From Inonotus obliquus (lineage: Eukaryota; Basidiomycota; Agaricomycetes; Hymenochaetales; Hymenochaetaceae): DNA of 64,000 nucleotides. The notes under the pieces were generated by a model. The model made no database searches and was not told the DNA's origin. It worked only from the letters and a program-made list of their open reading frames with translations. The DNA lies in the NCBI GenBank assembly GCA_032164295.1, contig JAJHTX010000005.1:1798001-1862000 (forward strand). The letters run 5' to 3'. Positions 38,335 through 50,328 of this stretch are shown one piece after another (position 1 is the first letter of the stretch; every line of letters begins with the position of its first letter). Position numbers and translations under genes: made by a program.

Positions 38335-39647
38335 GGCCGCATGTCGCGTCACGACTAAACGCGGCTAAACACACATGGAACGCATTACGATGGCAAACGC
38401 GCTCCACAACTGGGCTCCGTCTCAAGGCGATGCACAGATATTACCAGAACATCCTGCTCCCGGTCTTAGCGTGGGGGGCGCCTATTTGGATGACGCAGCA
38501 GCCAGAACTCGCAGTGGTATTCGATGGCATACACCAGAAGGCGCTACGCGACCTGGGCTCATGGCTCCCCTTCACACGCACAGACATCATGGAGGCTCTG
38601 GCGGGCATTCCCCCACTGATGCTGAGCTTGGCTCACATAGCAGAGACACAAAATGCGATGATAGACGCCCATCGCCTAGGATCACCCCCGATCCCGGAAG
38701 CATACATGTGCAGTATTGTTCCGCGCCCCATGGTTCCAATGCTACCTTTCCCGAGATCAGAGTATCGGGCAGTGTGGCAGCGGATGACTGCGAGGATAGT
38801 CTCTATGATGTCCCAAGGCCTTCCACCACAGGTGTGGATCTACTGTTCGAACCAGCCGCGGAGGGCGGAGGTATGGACGGTTGTGGGTAGGGAGCCGATG
38901 GAGAAACAAGTTGCCTACCAGGCGACAGAGGACATGGACCAGTTCTGTTTAGTCCTGGTTTCGTTGGTTAAATTTCTTTACGGCCACTTGGCCCGTCCTT
39001 TTGTGGACTTTGGTTTTCCCTTTGAGGTTCCGATTTTTATCCCTATAGAGTTTCGCGCGGATTTGATCTCTCCAACCCCTTCATCCCTCGCGATCATTGA
39101 ACAGATAGTTGCGGCACTTGCCCAAACTAATGCCTTTCTCTACTTTAGACCGTGGCCGGCTAGACTTTTTCCGGTCAAGCCTCCTTTGGAGGACAATGAA
39201 TACCTGCTGTTCCCGGCCGCTACTGTGGAAGGGCTCAGGATATCTACGAGGGCAGCGATGCTCCAGGCCTGGAAGGAGACATTGGCTGAGAATGGTGCTC
39301 ATACGCACCACACTATGGAAACTCCTGCGCAAAGGGAGCTTCTCCGCAGAGTCCGTTTCTCTCCGGTTCATATCACCCACGCCAGTATTTCTCGTATCGG
39401 CGAAACCACAGCCCTCCGACTACTAGCGGGTGTCGCCGCAGTAGGAGAGTTCCTTAATCACATGTTCAATGACGAATACCCTGACTGTCAGACATGTGGG
39501 GAGTTAGATACCATCCGACACCGCCTTCTGCAGTGTCCTAGAGGAAGACAGGCGTTCCCGCACGCCCTTTCGCTGAACTGGTTTCACCAGTTCCACAACA
39601 TCCTGGCGTCTAAAGAGGCGCTTATCAATATCTTCAAACCCCCATAG
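38335..39647 (+). pseudogene. Non-LTR ORF2 fragment, copy 3 (C-terminal part)
   Basis: Resumes at FRPHVASRLNAAKHTWNALRW and continues without stops to ...KEALINIFKPP. It includes the C-terminal CX2CX7HX4C knuckle (CQTCGELDTIRHRLLQC). Together with the two upstream pieces it would restore the 1183-codon reading frame of copies 1 and 2. Confidence 0.88.
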
Positions 39648-39873
39648 GCCCAGGTTTTTGTACGCGCAGCCCCGGCTGTGACGTTTTCCTGACGCCTGCG
39701 GTGGCCATTCATTTTAGTCATATGTAGGGACTCTATCTTTCCCCTTTCCTTTACCTTTTGGTACACGCTAGTTTACTAGGTCGGTCTTCATATCTTGGCG
39801 GTCCAGTTGCTTTGTCCTGGGAATTTGTAAGCCTTAGGCTAATTTTATATATATCAAATACAATTTGTTTGTT
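39648..39873 (+). promoter_or_regulatory. 3' UTR of copy 3; possible promoter for the gene at 40065
   Basis: It ends like the other copies, with TATATATAT at 39846-39854 and TTTGTT at 39873. It faces the host gene whose ATG is at 40065, about 210 bp downstream. The gene's original upstream DNA has been moved about 26 kb away by the array. Confidence 0.4.
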
Positions 39874-39886
39874 AGGAACCCACGAC
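39874..39886. repeat. 13-bp junction repeat, copy D (right outer edge)
   Basis: AGGAACCCACGAC followed by host DNA (GCAGCACCTAAG). Pairs with 13698-13710 as the outer duplication of the whole array. Confidence 0.85.
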
Positions 39887-40064
39887 GCAGCACCTAAGTA
39901 CGGGATGGAAACCTTGTCCTGTTCACCACGACAGTACCTCTCTTCACCATCCTTCATCTCTATCGCAGCTCTCTAAGCGTCTTGGAGTCGCTATTAAAGT
40001 AATCCAAGTTCCTCTCTTTTGTTTCGATCCACCTCACCGACTCCGACTCCGCCGCTGCTTCACG

Positions 40065-41270
40065 ATGTCCAACTCAGCAGCATCTCAGTTTTCTAACAAC
40101 CCATTCATTGATGACCCGACAAACTCAGCTGGTCGGTTCCCAGACATTAACACTCTCGAGCGATCGAGTATGGGATACTCTTCTCCAAGTCCTTCTGGAT
40201 TCAGTTATCCTACCAATAATTCTGGTATGGGATATCCGCAGCCGCAGCCGACTGGCTATGGAATGCAGCCCCCGTACCAACAGTATTCCCAACCCTCACC
40301 TCAACCTCAACCTCAACCTCAACTCCAACCCCAACCGCAGGTTCAACAGCAACAAGGATCTTATGGATCGTGGCAGCCCCAAGGACCATCGAGTCCGTAT
40401 GGCTATGGAGCGCCTTCTGGTTTTGGGTCCGGATCGATAAGTCCACAGCCTAATGGCATGCAGTATCAAACTTCGTTTGGCGGGGGGATGCCACAGCAGT
40501 ATCCTCAACAACAGCAGCAACAGTTGACAGGATATCCGTCGCCACAGTATAGTGCGGGGAGTTATCCTGGACCCGGACCTGGCTATGGTGGACAGCAAGG
40601 CTATGCCGCTCAGCCTCAGCCTCAGGCTCAATCTAGCGTCTCAGAGTTCGACCCACTACGATCCCAGGTATGTGATCGATTTTTGTGTTCTTCGTGCATA
40701 GTTCCATCTGTCCGACTGGTGGTGTATTGAAATTACATCTCAGACTACCCCGTCTAATGTCGGACTCGGACCCAACGGACAGACACATCCACGAGAGTTT
40801 ATCCGGTCACATAAGAAGGAACTTGAGCTGTGGGATAGCGTAACTTGGAAACAGGCGCTTGGTTTGTTTGACTCGTTACGGGAAGCTTGGGAGGCGCATA
40901 AGAGTCGGGTTACTTCTCAACTTCAGCAGGGCGGATATTATTTACATCCTGTCGATGGGCAGAGGTTGCAAGGGGTGAGTCTTTGTTATTATTGATTTCG
41001 AACGTGATGAGACTGATTTACTTTGTGCTGTCCAGCTCCAGAGAGACGCTGAGGTTAATGTCGGTGAGTGCCCACATTTGGCCATACCGACTAGCAGAGT
41101 CTAACTGATCCATAATCTTTTCAGACACCGTCGCAGCTTCATCCATACAAATGCAAGAAGTCCTCTCCGGTTATCGTCAATCAGCTGACTACGCAAGTAG
41201 GAACCGCGTTCGCGAATCTTTGAACGCTGCGATCTCGAGTTTACCGGATTGGCCACCGCAAAATTGGTAG
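40065..41270 (+). CDS. Hypothetical Q/P/G-rich protein with a conserved helical C-terminal domain
   Basis: Four exons: 40065-40667, 40744-40974, 41036-41063 and 41125-41270, all joining in frame. The N-terminal 200 residues are disordered with Pro-Gln repeats (PSPQPQPQPQLQPQPQ) and Tyr/Gly/Gln/Ser-rich sequence like prion-like or RNA-granule proteins. The C-terminal ~120 residues look folded: GPNGQTHPREFIRSHKKELE, LWDSVTWKQALGLFDSLREA, YYLHPVDGQRLQG and SRNRVRESLNAAISSLPDWP. I do not recognise the family with certainty. An NPF tripeptide near the N terminus (SNNPFID) could be an EH-domain ligand. The gene is the immediate right neighbour of the array, which inserted about 178 bp before its ATG. 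Confidence 0.7.
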
Positions 41271-42288
41271 TGACAAAGTTACTACTTGTTTTGTTTTCTT
41301 TCTTCAAAATGAGTCAACCCATTGTTGTATTCCTTTTTCTTGAAACGACATCCCCTGTGCATTTGATTGATTTCATTCCATCACCATACTCTTTCTTTTT
41401 TTCTTCTCATTTCCCCTCTGCTCGCGTTTTGCCTTGTTTTCTTGTGTTTGAGGCTTACTATATACTAATACTGTACACACTATACTCCTCACTCTTCTTC
41501 TAACTAGCTTTCACTTCTTGTTGTTGCTGTTGCCGTACCCATTATTGACGATAAACACGATCGATTAGAATCAATTGAAGTTTTGTAGTTTTTATTGATC
41601 TGCAAGATCAGAATGATAATCCAAAACTGATGTCTTTGTTCAATGATCGATGATAACATCGATAGTCGATAATAGATTCACAGATATACAAAGCACAGGA
41701 GAGCCTGAAGGTATTACATAATATAAGGATATCAACCAACTTGCCGGCGATATGAATTTGATGGCAAACATGTCTACAATCATTACATCATACACTGCTC
41801 ATAACTACGTGCGAAAAAAATACATTGCCACGTTGTTGTCGATCTGCAAATCGGAAAATCGGACGGGACAAAGGCAATTCTTAACGGGTGATAACATGGG
41901 GAACGGAGCACTACTTTTTAAACACACACACAACATGGGATTGATAGTTCAGGGTTCGATGGGAAGATAGCTGGAGACTTGGAGCACAAAGAAGGGGGGA
42001 AGAAAGTTGAAATCTTCATTACAAGTTTACACTATGACACTATTTATTTATATAGCTATTTACGTCGCATTGGTGGGGTCGTGAAAACAAGAATTTGGAC
42101 TTGGACTTGGACTGTAGTAGATATCATTTCCACCTTATAAATACTAAGTAGCGAGAGCAAGTGGCTGGTGGAGAGTTTCCAAGCGATAGTCATCCGGGAA
42201 GAAGGAGAACCCGACACATTTATGGGAGCCAACAGTGAATTGCGACGCGGAGTTGATGAGCTTGACCTAATTGGACGGGAGGGTGTGA
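41271..42288. other. Intergenic, 3' regions of convergent genes
   Basis: About 1 kb, AT-rich, holding the 3' ends of the Q/P-rich gene and the membrane-protein gene. I see no further gene, tRNA or repeat. Confidence 0.5.
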
Positions 42289-43229
42289 TCAATTCCGTGT
42301 CAGCCTCGGCACTGGGATAAGACCGAGTAGTCCAAATATCAACGCGTACAACCCAGAGGCTGAACACGGGACCCAAAAGCGTTTAAACAAAATAACAAAG
42401 AAACACGGGGGCAAATCAATGACAATTGAAACGGCGTTCAACGGAGGTTGTGAAGAAATGCAGAGATGATTGCGTCAGTAAATGCCAAGCCAACGGAGGC
42501 AAAAACAAGAACACGGAGACTTACAAGCTACGACACCCTTGAGATAACCAAGGTCAGTCCACCGGCTGAGCGTGAAACATAGAAGTGGCCACCCAAGGAC
42601 CATCAAAGCTGTGAGGACCTGAAATAGGTATGAATGGAAAGCGTCATGAATTGACGTAGGGAATGTTGTCAGCCAACAAATACTCCAATGAAAGCGGTGC
42701 TAGTTCTCACAGGTACTACGAATGAGAGTTCCCCAGATTTTCGCCATTGAGAATACTGGAGAAGACGATGCAAGTGAGAAGTTAGAAAAATGCTTAATGA
42801 CGAGAGGAGCGGAGACAGGGAGGACATTGAGGGAAAAAATTCATTCACGTACATTTGGTTGAGAGCCTTTCAGCCATGGCATGAGCAGAAGATAGAGAAA
42901 CAGGCCGACTGTTAGTAGACCGCACGCCAACGATGTTCGTGCATATAATCTTCGATAACAAGGCAGACAAGAAATCAATAGGAGACACCCAGCTAGACAG
43001 AAGGATAGATTACTCACCGTGCCCAGCCTCTTTCCTCTTCCACCAAATGCCATAACCTAGCTAAGGTCCCAAGCAAATAGGTTACAGCACCCCCGGGAAG
43101 AACAAACTTGAGTTGTTTTACGGTATGTCGTGAAACGAGTTGGACTACGTGTCCCGAAGGTAGCCCATGATGGCCAAGAGCACTAGAGCCTGATCGTGAC
43201 CTGGACGATGATGGATTTGAGGTAGACAT
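42289..43229 (-). CDS. Small polytopic membrane protein, unknown function
   Basis: Exon 1 is 43229-43018 (MSTSNPSSSRSRSGSSALGH). The next exons are near 42949, 42760 and 42625, and the last ends at TGA 42289. In-frame joins give hydrophobic segments LKFVLPGGAVTYLLGTLARL, TSLACGLLTVGLFLYLLLMP, VVPVLTALMVLGWPLLCFTL and SSGLYALIFGLLGLIPVPRL, so about four membrane spans with a short Ser-rich cytosolic N terminus. The final exon join (a ~145-nt intron) is the least certain. An alternative last exon starting GPVFSLWVVRVDIW would give a soluble tail. The family is not recognised. Confidence 0.55.
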
Positions 43230-43766
43230 GAAGCAATGAGCAAAGAGGCTTGATCGAATGGGATTGGTGCGTTAGTGGTGGTAGGATGAAATGCTGATTG
43301 GTGGCGAAGGAAGATGTGGGTAGGCGAATGGATGAAATTTCACCGCCCTAGCTCAGCCAGCGAACAAGGCCAAATCAAGTTCCGAAAAAATCACATGCAT
43401 GGAAGTTTGGGTCTTGTCTCACGTGCATTATTACGTAATAGTACCCACAGTTTCGGCTACACCGACACACGCGTACGGAGTCTTTTCTTCATTGATTCTG
43501 AACATCTAGCAAGTTAACAGTCTTGACGCTATCAATTTCTTTTCACATACTCATGGTTTTGTTTCTCCTTCTTAGGTTCTTTCAACGTTTGTCGACTGAG
43601 ATTGAATAGGGCCTTCCTCTGACTCGCCACTCAGAGTCAGTGAATCTGATTTCGCCGGACCGACCTCATGCTTCTTCCCGAGCCGATATATAAGTAAAGC
43701 AACCACAAAAAAAAGCTGATACAGAAACTTTTTCACCCATCTCCGTGCATCGTTATCACTCCCACA
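43230..43766. other. Divergent promoter region
   Basis: 537 nt between divergently transcribed genes. TATATAAG at about 43687 (GATATATAAGTAAAG) lies ~80 bp before the oxidoreductase ATG. No gene seen. Confidence 0.5.
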
Positions 43767-45392
43767 ATGGCGCCAAAGAGTTACACCCGATACGTTCTTG
43801 CTGAGCGCCCCAAAGGACATGTTACATCGACGACTTTCAAGAAAGAAGCCGTATCTCTCTCGGAGCCTAAGGACGACCAGGTTCTCGTTCAAGTATACTA
43901 CCTGAGCATTGAACCAGCGATGAGAGGGTGGCTAAGTCGGTCGTTTAGCATCTCTATCTACTAAACTGCCCGCTAAAGAGTTCGACTAGATGACCGGCGA
44001 AGTTATATTCCTCCTGGTACGTCCCCATACTCAATCATTATGCATCTCGGCATTCCGACTCGAATGCCTACCGTAGTCCAGATCGGTGAAGTTATGCGAG
44101 CAGTAGGAATAGGTAGAGTCGTCGCAACAGGACCAGACTCGAAATTCAAAGTCGGTGACATAGTCTCCGGTATTGTCGGTTCGTTATCTGTATCCGTGTC
44201 TACATTTATAAAACTCGTTGCTCAAGTTGGCATTCTCTTAAACAGGCTGGACCGAGTACGCGTTGCTCAAGGATAAGCAATTGGAGAAGCTCGAGTATGT
44301 TTATAGTCGATCAGTAACGGAACCAAACTTATCTTCATGACGTAGTGTCCCTCCCAACGCCCAGCTACTTGATTTTCTCGGAATTCTTGGGTCGTCAGGT
44401 ACAATTTCACCAATTCTGTAACGTTCATAACTCTCATTATTCACGTTCCAAGGCTTGACTGCATATTTCGTATGCATCTTTTCAACCGGTCATTTCTTGG
44501 TTCCACAGCTCATTGATTTTGCACGACATTCCAGGGCCTCTTCGACGTTGCCCAGATCAAACCCGGCGAAACCGTAGTCGTATCAGGGGCGGCAGGCGCA
44601 GTCGGCTCCACCGCTTGCCAACTCGCAAAACTCAAAGGCGCAAAAGTCATCGGTATCGCTGGCTCTCAAGAGAAATGCTCCTGGCTCACAGACGAACTCG
44701 GAATTGACGCGGCTCTCAATTATAAGAGTGAGAAATTCCATGAAGAGTTTAAAAGGGTTGTTGGATATTTTGATGTGTATTTCGATAATGTTGGAGGAGA
44801 GCTTTTGAACTTTGCGTTGACGAGAATGAATAAGAAGGCGAGAATTGCTTTGTGTGGTGCGTGTAATTTTTCGTTATTCTTATGTGAGATTTCGCTCAAC
44901 ATTAAAACTTTTTAGGTGGCATCTCTGACTATAGTATGTACTGCGACGGCCCTTTCAATGCCAAAGTTCTCATTTGCACCACTTTAGACAAATCATCCCC
45001 TGGCGGTTTGAGGAGCTATCTCAATCTCATCGCCATGAGCGCTAAAATACAGGGCTTCATTGTGTAAGTATCTTCCAGTCTCATCTTTTTGGCCCGGAAC
45101 TCTCACACGCCTGTCCTTCTTCGATATTAGACTCGACTACAAGGATCAATGGCCGGAAGCCCTCGCGGAGATGGCCAACTGGCTCTCTGAAGGAAAACTC
45201 AAGAGCCGGTTTACCGTTGTGAATGGACTTGATAAAGCGTATGACGCTTTGAATATGTTGTTTACTGGAGGGAATACTGGAAAGACGTATGTATCGTTTC
45301 ACTTTTCCCTGTTGATGTGCGAATAGGTGGTGATTTAACTTTAAAATAGGGTCGTCCAGGTATCGTCCCCGAGCGAGCAAAGTAAGCTCTGA
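43767..45392 (+). CDS. NADP-dependent MDR oxidoreductase (LTB4 dehydrogenase / double-bond reductase type)
   Basis: A zinc-free medium-chain dehydrogenase/reductase that reduces alpha,beta-enones or aldehydes with NADPH, probably cytosolic. There are about seven exons with 50-65-nt introns. The spliced protein begins MAPKSYTRYVLAERPKGHV and includes VQVYYLSIEPAMRGWL, SYIPPVQIGEVMRAVGIGRV, TEYALLKDKQLEKL, the Rossmann motif VVVSGAAGAVGSTACQLAKL, KVIGIAGSQEKCSWL, FDVYFDNVGGELLNFAL, ARIALCGGISDYS and GFIVLDYKDQWPEALAEM, ending ...VVQVSSPSEQSKL. All family motifs are present. Two early splice sites (near 43935 and 43980) are less certain. The substrate cannot be inferred. Confidence 0.85.
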
Positions 45393-46261
45393 CATGTATA
45401 TTATACTATCATCGACTCCACGTTTTCACGTGGCATTGGAATCTGAAAGTGGCTGTTGTTCGGGACATGATATTATTGGATGGTTTTTTTCTACTTCTCT
45501 CTGGAAATCTCGCCCAATCAAACTTCAAGACTTGATGAACAATATTGATCCGCGTTACTTTTCATTTCTATAAAAGGGAATTAGCACAGGAACTTCAAGT
45601 GTTGTTGTTGAGTGTGCGTCGTGCATGAGTATGCATCGACTCGGAATTTGGCTCCGAGTCATGAGTCATGAGTCATCCCACCACCCCGATGGACCGTGAT
45701 ATGCTCTCTGCTCTCAGCCTGGAGACCTGAACATGAGTCCGGGGGTTGGCGAAAGATCAAAATGACAAAATGTGAACGGTGTTTAACGTCACTGTTCCGT
45801 CAACCTGATTACAGTACTAAGTAGTTTTGTCGACGATCTCGATAAGGTGTACATATGTTGATAGAGTATCAACTTCAATATCGATACCAGATCCGGGGGA
45901 GGACGCAATATTTGTTCGAGTTTGATCTTTCATGCCATTCACTTGCGAACGTGTTGTCCGGGACTCCAGGTACATACTTAAGTTCGAACTTCGAAGTGAC
46001 GAGCCGATAATTAGACGTACTCTATTTCGTGGGACGAGACGTACATACACACAAGGAAAAGAAAGAAAGGGGAAAAAACGAAAAACTGAAAGCTGAAAAC
46101 CGAAAACCGAAAGATAAAAGATAAAAGAAATACTGATGTATTTTTGAATCGTAACAAGTTCTATCTATCGTAATCATGGGGGTGTCGTCAGTACTATGTA
46201 GTAGCGCCGCATCCGAACTTGAAGTGGGATATGTCTTATGTATATGTGGGCGTAAAACACC
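45393..46261. other. Intergenic region, convergent 3' ends
   Basis: About 870 nt with a run of GAAAAnnGAAA-type purine repeats near 46055-46120. No coding or RNA signal that I can support. Confidence 0.5.
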
Positions 46262-47777
46262 TCACGCATTCTGGGCAATATCCGACTTGATAGATGATCG
46301 TGATTCCGAGGTAGGTATCCTCCCAATTCCGTGAGCGTTTTCCCGATGCTCTTCGTGTGCCTTGTGGCCGTATAAGAAATCTCGTTGCGCAGGAGGAAGA
46401 ACTAATGAAAAGTAAAGAAAAGTTCGTCACCCAATTGGGATAAACCCATATTCAGTACTACTCACCTCGACTTGAATCAGTAAAGAATACTTCATAAAAT
46501 ACCGCTGCTAGCGCCGTAGCCGGGATATTTGTAAGCGCAGCAATAGCAGCATACTTTCCACCTGATGCCTCCCTTCCCCAAAGTGTCAAAGCGGCAAGAC
46601 GTCCACCAATATCTCGTGCGGAGTTTGCCGCCAGTCCATTGGGGGCGAATCCCATAATGACAATGGCGTATGCGAATCCGATTGTGTATGGAATGAGGAA
46701 GGGTGGACAGAAGAAGTTTGAAGGGTCGATGCATCCCCAGATTACTAGGCCCAGGAAGAAGTCCTAGTAAAACCGAGATGAGGAGAATGTATAGTGTTGA
46801 GGAAGGTACGTGAGACTTACTGCGAAGAATTCATTTGCGAAGACTATGCCGAGGTTCGCTCCGGGTAGAGTATAAAGACCGATTATACCTGCTGGTCCAT
46901 TAGGCGTGAATTGAATGGCATCAAGCTCTCCTGCAGCTGCTAAAGCTTCCTCGACCCCCTTTAGGCGATGGATGAGCTGGGTGATGTATATTCCGGGTAG
47001 AGATACCACGTACCAAAATGTTTGTTCGCCACTGCAGATACACGATCAAGCAAGCCACATAAGCACCGAGGATCTGTGAGATGATGTATCTTTTAAAACG
47101 CAGAAGACAGATCCGAGCCAGTCGGGATCGTCAACCAATCAGTGTGAAGATCAAAGAATACAATACGTACCTCGGCGCTTTCTTCCACGAGAAGCCCTTG
47201 AATAAACAAAAGGCGACAGTAACGCAAGGGTTGAAATGCCCGCCGGACGTTGATGCGCATACACTGAGCGCGAGAACGATTCCCACTGCATATGCAAAAC
47301 CGACTTGGAAGAGAGCTGATAAAGAGCGTGTCAGGCGCCAGTTTCAATTCAAATAGTTGGTTCTGAGGTTCTGATTTACTTACACCCCAATTGTGGTTGT
47401 GAAGCGAGTGTCCCGATAACCATCGACGCCGTCGAGCCCGTCCCTGCACAAGAAGATGAGCGCACTATAAATAACTCGCCGAATACGCGTGGCACGCCAA
47501 GGAAGAGGAGACCGAGTAATCACCAGCGTATGTGTAAATGAACACGCCCATCTTCCATCCAAAGTCGTTAGCCGCCTTTGCATTGAGGTGATAATTCGAG
47601 TGGCACAGTACTCACAAACTCTGCCACGCATTCGACTAGCCAGTGTGCATTTCTATGTCGTTGACCCTCCCAAGCACGGAGGGGAGCAGGGCGTGGGACG
47701 ATGTCGCTGATGTGGATGAACTTGGGTGGCTCGTGGTGCATGGTCTGTACGGTCTCTTTGGCAAGGCCTGGGGGCAT
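46262..47777 (-). CDS. Aquaglyceroporin (MIP family)
   Basis: A plasma-membrane channel for water, glycerol or other small solutes. There are about seven exons. The start is the ATG at 47777 (MPPGLAKETVQTMHHEPPKF), with a second possible start at MHHEPPKF. Key parts: HRNAHWLVECVAEF (first span), VFIYTYAGTGSTASMVIG, TSGGHFNPCVTVAFCLFKG (first half-helix, NPC in place of NPA), FTPNGPAGIIGLYTLPGANL, a span around IGFAYAIVIMGFAPNG, and GLAANSARDIGGRL (second half-helix, NSARD). The C-terminal tail VLPPAQRDFLYGHKAHEEHR is soluble. The NPC/NSA pair and the Asp after Arg fit the glycerol-facilitator branch of basidiomycete MIPs. Confidence 0.88.
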
Positions 47778-50328
47778 AAAGCAGGAGGACGATGAAACAA
47801 CGCCGAGTATTTAAAGCATAGGGAAACTAAAAATTTTGTGAGAGCATTTGATGGTGCTAAAAGAAAAATGACCTTCCTGTCCTGGGGTTGGTAACTTCCG
47901 TGCAGCCTGCCAATGTATTGAAATTATACGTTGGAGGATTGGATGCAAGGCAAGTGATCATCGGTCTTACAGAGGGCCGATGTGCATCGACAGATACCGT
48001 CCAGAATCTCTCGTGCCAAGGCGCTTCAGGTATATATTCTCAGTGCATTGGTCCTGTGGTCCCGTATGGGATTCTTACAGCCAGTATGGTGTAATCTCAA
48101 ACAGTACGAATTGCTTTTTCAGCTGGTACTTCCGGTAACCGACAGAGGAGTAAGACTGTTTGCGAATCACGTTCAGGCCGTGGTGAATACTGAACGTTCC
48201 GTGGTTAAGGTTGTGGAGAAATGTGGGGAAAATACCTGAGATTTGCGTTTGTTTGTCAATTTAATGCGGTGCAATGCATTCAATGATCACGGGACGAAAT
48301 GAGCATACGGTCCACACCGCGAATGCAAGATTGCAGCAACATAATTCTTGCTGACTTCGCCGTTGCTTGTATTGTCGTTATTCCTGTCTCGGCCTTACGT
48401 TCCGTGCAACGCGTAGGACTGTGATTTTGTATTGAACTTGCTGTTTCAGTGCAAGCACATGCGCTCGGACGCAAATACAGAGGGAACAACGTAGGTCTAC
48501 TCTTCTCAGAAAGGCCCTCAGATTTCCCAGTTCTAGATCCCCCACTGTGCTCCGGTTGATTCTGTTGCATATTTATCTTCTTGACACCCCTGGTATCTCA
48601 ATGTGATTGCCCGCTCAAGTGAGCGGTAAGGTAAGAATATCATCTCGGCTAGTCTTGAAGCAATGATCCGTGTGACTGACAACCGGACCAGACATTCGCT
48701 CCATCCTCACCGGGAATCTTGAAAATCATAGCTGGTGGTGGTAGTTGACCATTGGGTTTCCAGACACGCTTGTTGCAGAGAAGATGTCGGGAAGATTCCG
48801 AAAGGACGAAGATTTTTGCAACGACTATTGTTAGATTTGTTTCGTTGATGCATTCGTCCATGCTTCAGGCGCGTTGCCTTCTCCGAAGCTATATTCAATC
48901 ACTGAATACGAGCTTCCAGGCAAGAGGCGTATCCATTGTCGGAAGACTCCCGATCACGTAATCACCGTTCTCCTCGATTCGCCCAGCTTATTACTTTGAG
49001 CGTCAATTCTTTCGTATCCATCTCTTCATCATAGGAAAATGATAAGCATTGGACAGTTGCCCTGGTTGGCGCCTTGTAGAGCGTTAGCTGGATATTTTTA
49101 CAAAGAAGTTAACAACATCTCGTCGGTCTGGATCAGTTCCGATCGTAGTTATAAGCCTCAGCTGTTCGTCCGTCGGTCTGCTTCAGGGAGCGACTCATCC
49201 CGGAGCAAAGTTCTCTACCATCCACGTTCTCTGATCCTCTTCCTCGGGGCGATGGCAACTCCTGGATGACTCTGAGACCTTCATTGCTTTGCAGTGCGCG
49301 CACATATACTTCTTGATCGTCGGAGACGCCCACCTCGTGTATATCTCTTGCGTGTGGTTCCGCAGCTGGCACAGTTAGAGCCAAGGGGACCCCGCCATCC
49401 ATGCAGCGGCGGCGGCGAAACAACGGCGTGCAAATCCGTCGCAGCGGGGTAATCGATAGGAATGAAGGACCTGATCTATCGGCCTGCAGGCAGATGCATG
49501 CCCGCAACCAGAAAGACTCGAGCGTGATATCGTCATGCAATAATCGGAAAGACGCTATCAGAGGTCCTAGGGTTGTCTATGATAATGACGGACCATATGC
49601 ATGTCTCCTTCAAATTTGTTGCATAGCGCGGCGCAAGTGCGTGTACCAGCGCTCGTCAGCGGTGTAGCGCTAATCAACAACACTGCGCTTGGTCTTGCGT
49701 GTCAGACAACATACAATGTGGTCACTAATGGTATTTGGTATACAAGGACAGTTAAACAGGTTACTTATGTTATGTTATGGCGGGCGCTGTGCACTCAAGC
49801 TATGCTGTATGCAGTGACTGAGTTGTGACCGTGACTAAGGCTCAGGGACTTATTTGTACATATTTGCAATATAGCTGAATTTGGCATAGCCATCAGGTGT
49901 AGCTCTCGAACTTCCAACGTCGCCAACGTTGTCGCCCTCGTCGCCTTCGCCCTCGCCGCCGCCGTTTCGACAGCGAGCACTAGCTTCTCGCGCTTGACGC
50001 CCTCCTCAACTTTTATCTCTGGTGCACATTCACGAACTTTGCTTTCGCGCAACCTGCCCCGGCCAGTCCATTTCTGTTCTTACATCCGCTTTCCAGGCCC
50101 TCGTGCTTCGAACTCGTATCATCTTTACCTTTGCCCATCGACGCTTGCCGACGACAAAGAGCGAAAGTCTTTCTTTATCGCCGATTCTCTGTCTATCTGC
50201 TAGTTGCTTCGTGCGTACCATCAGACGACGATTCGCGCACATCCTTGCCGTTAGCGCGGACCCACCTCATTATCTTTTGCACTTCAACTGCACATAGCAT
50301 CTTTTCTCCCCTTTCGATCTGTCTTGAC
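47778..50328. other. 2.5-kb stretch without a supported gene
   Basis: It includes the promoters of the aquaporin (left) and the ataxin-2 homologue (right). Short frames on both strands, the longest 135 codons at 49133-49540 reverse, show no family similarity, codon pattern or splice partners that I can defend. No repeats with clear ends seen. Confidence 0.45.

Larger units (their letters stand above)
25928..39873 (+). mobile_element. Non-LTR retrotransposon, array copy 3 (split by two later insertions)
   Basis: The copy runs 25928-29536, 30882-31838 and 38335-39873, about 6.1 kb in total. It has the same 5' leader, ORF1 and 3' end as copies 1 and 2. ORF2 is interrupted by a 1345-bp insertion (target duplication GCGCT) and a gypsy element (target duplication CTTTC). 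The ORF2 pieces carry no other stops, so the copy was intact when hit. Confidence 0.9.

Noticed and set aside
42056..42376. Alternative last exon of the membrane protein (GPVFSLWVVRVDIW...)
   Set aside because: No usable acceptor precedes it, whereas an acceptor at CGTGTTCAG gives another membrane span and a stop at 42289.
49133..49540. 135-codon reverse-strand frame as a gene
   Set aside because: No recognisable motif, no splice partners and unconvincing composition; left as unannotated intergenic DNA.
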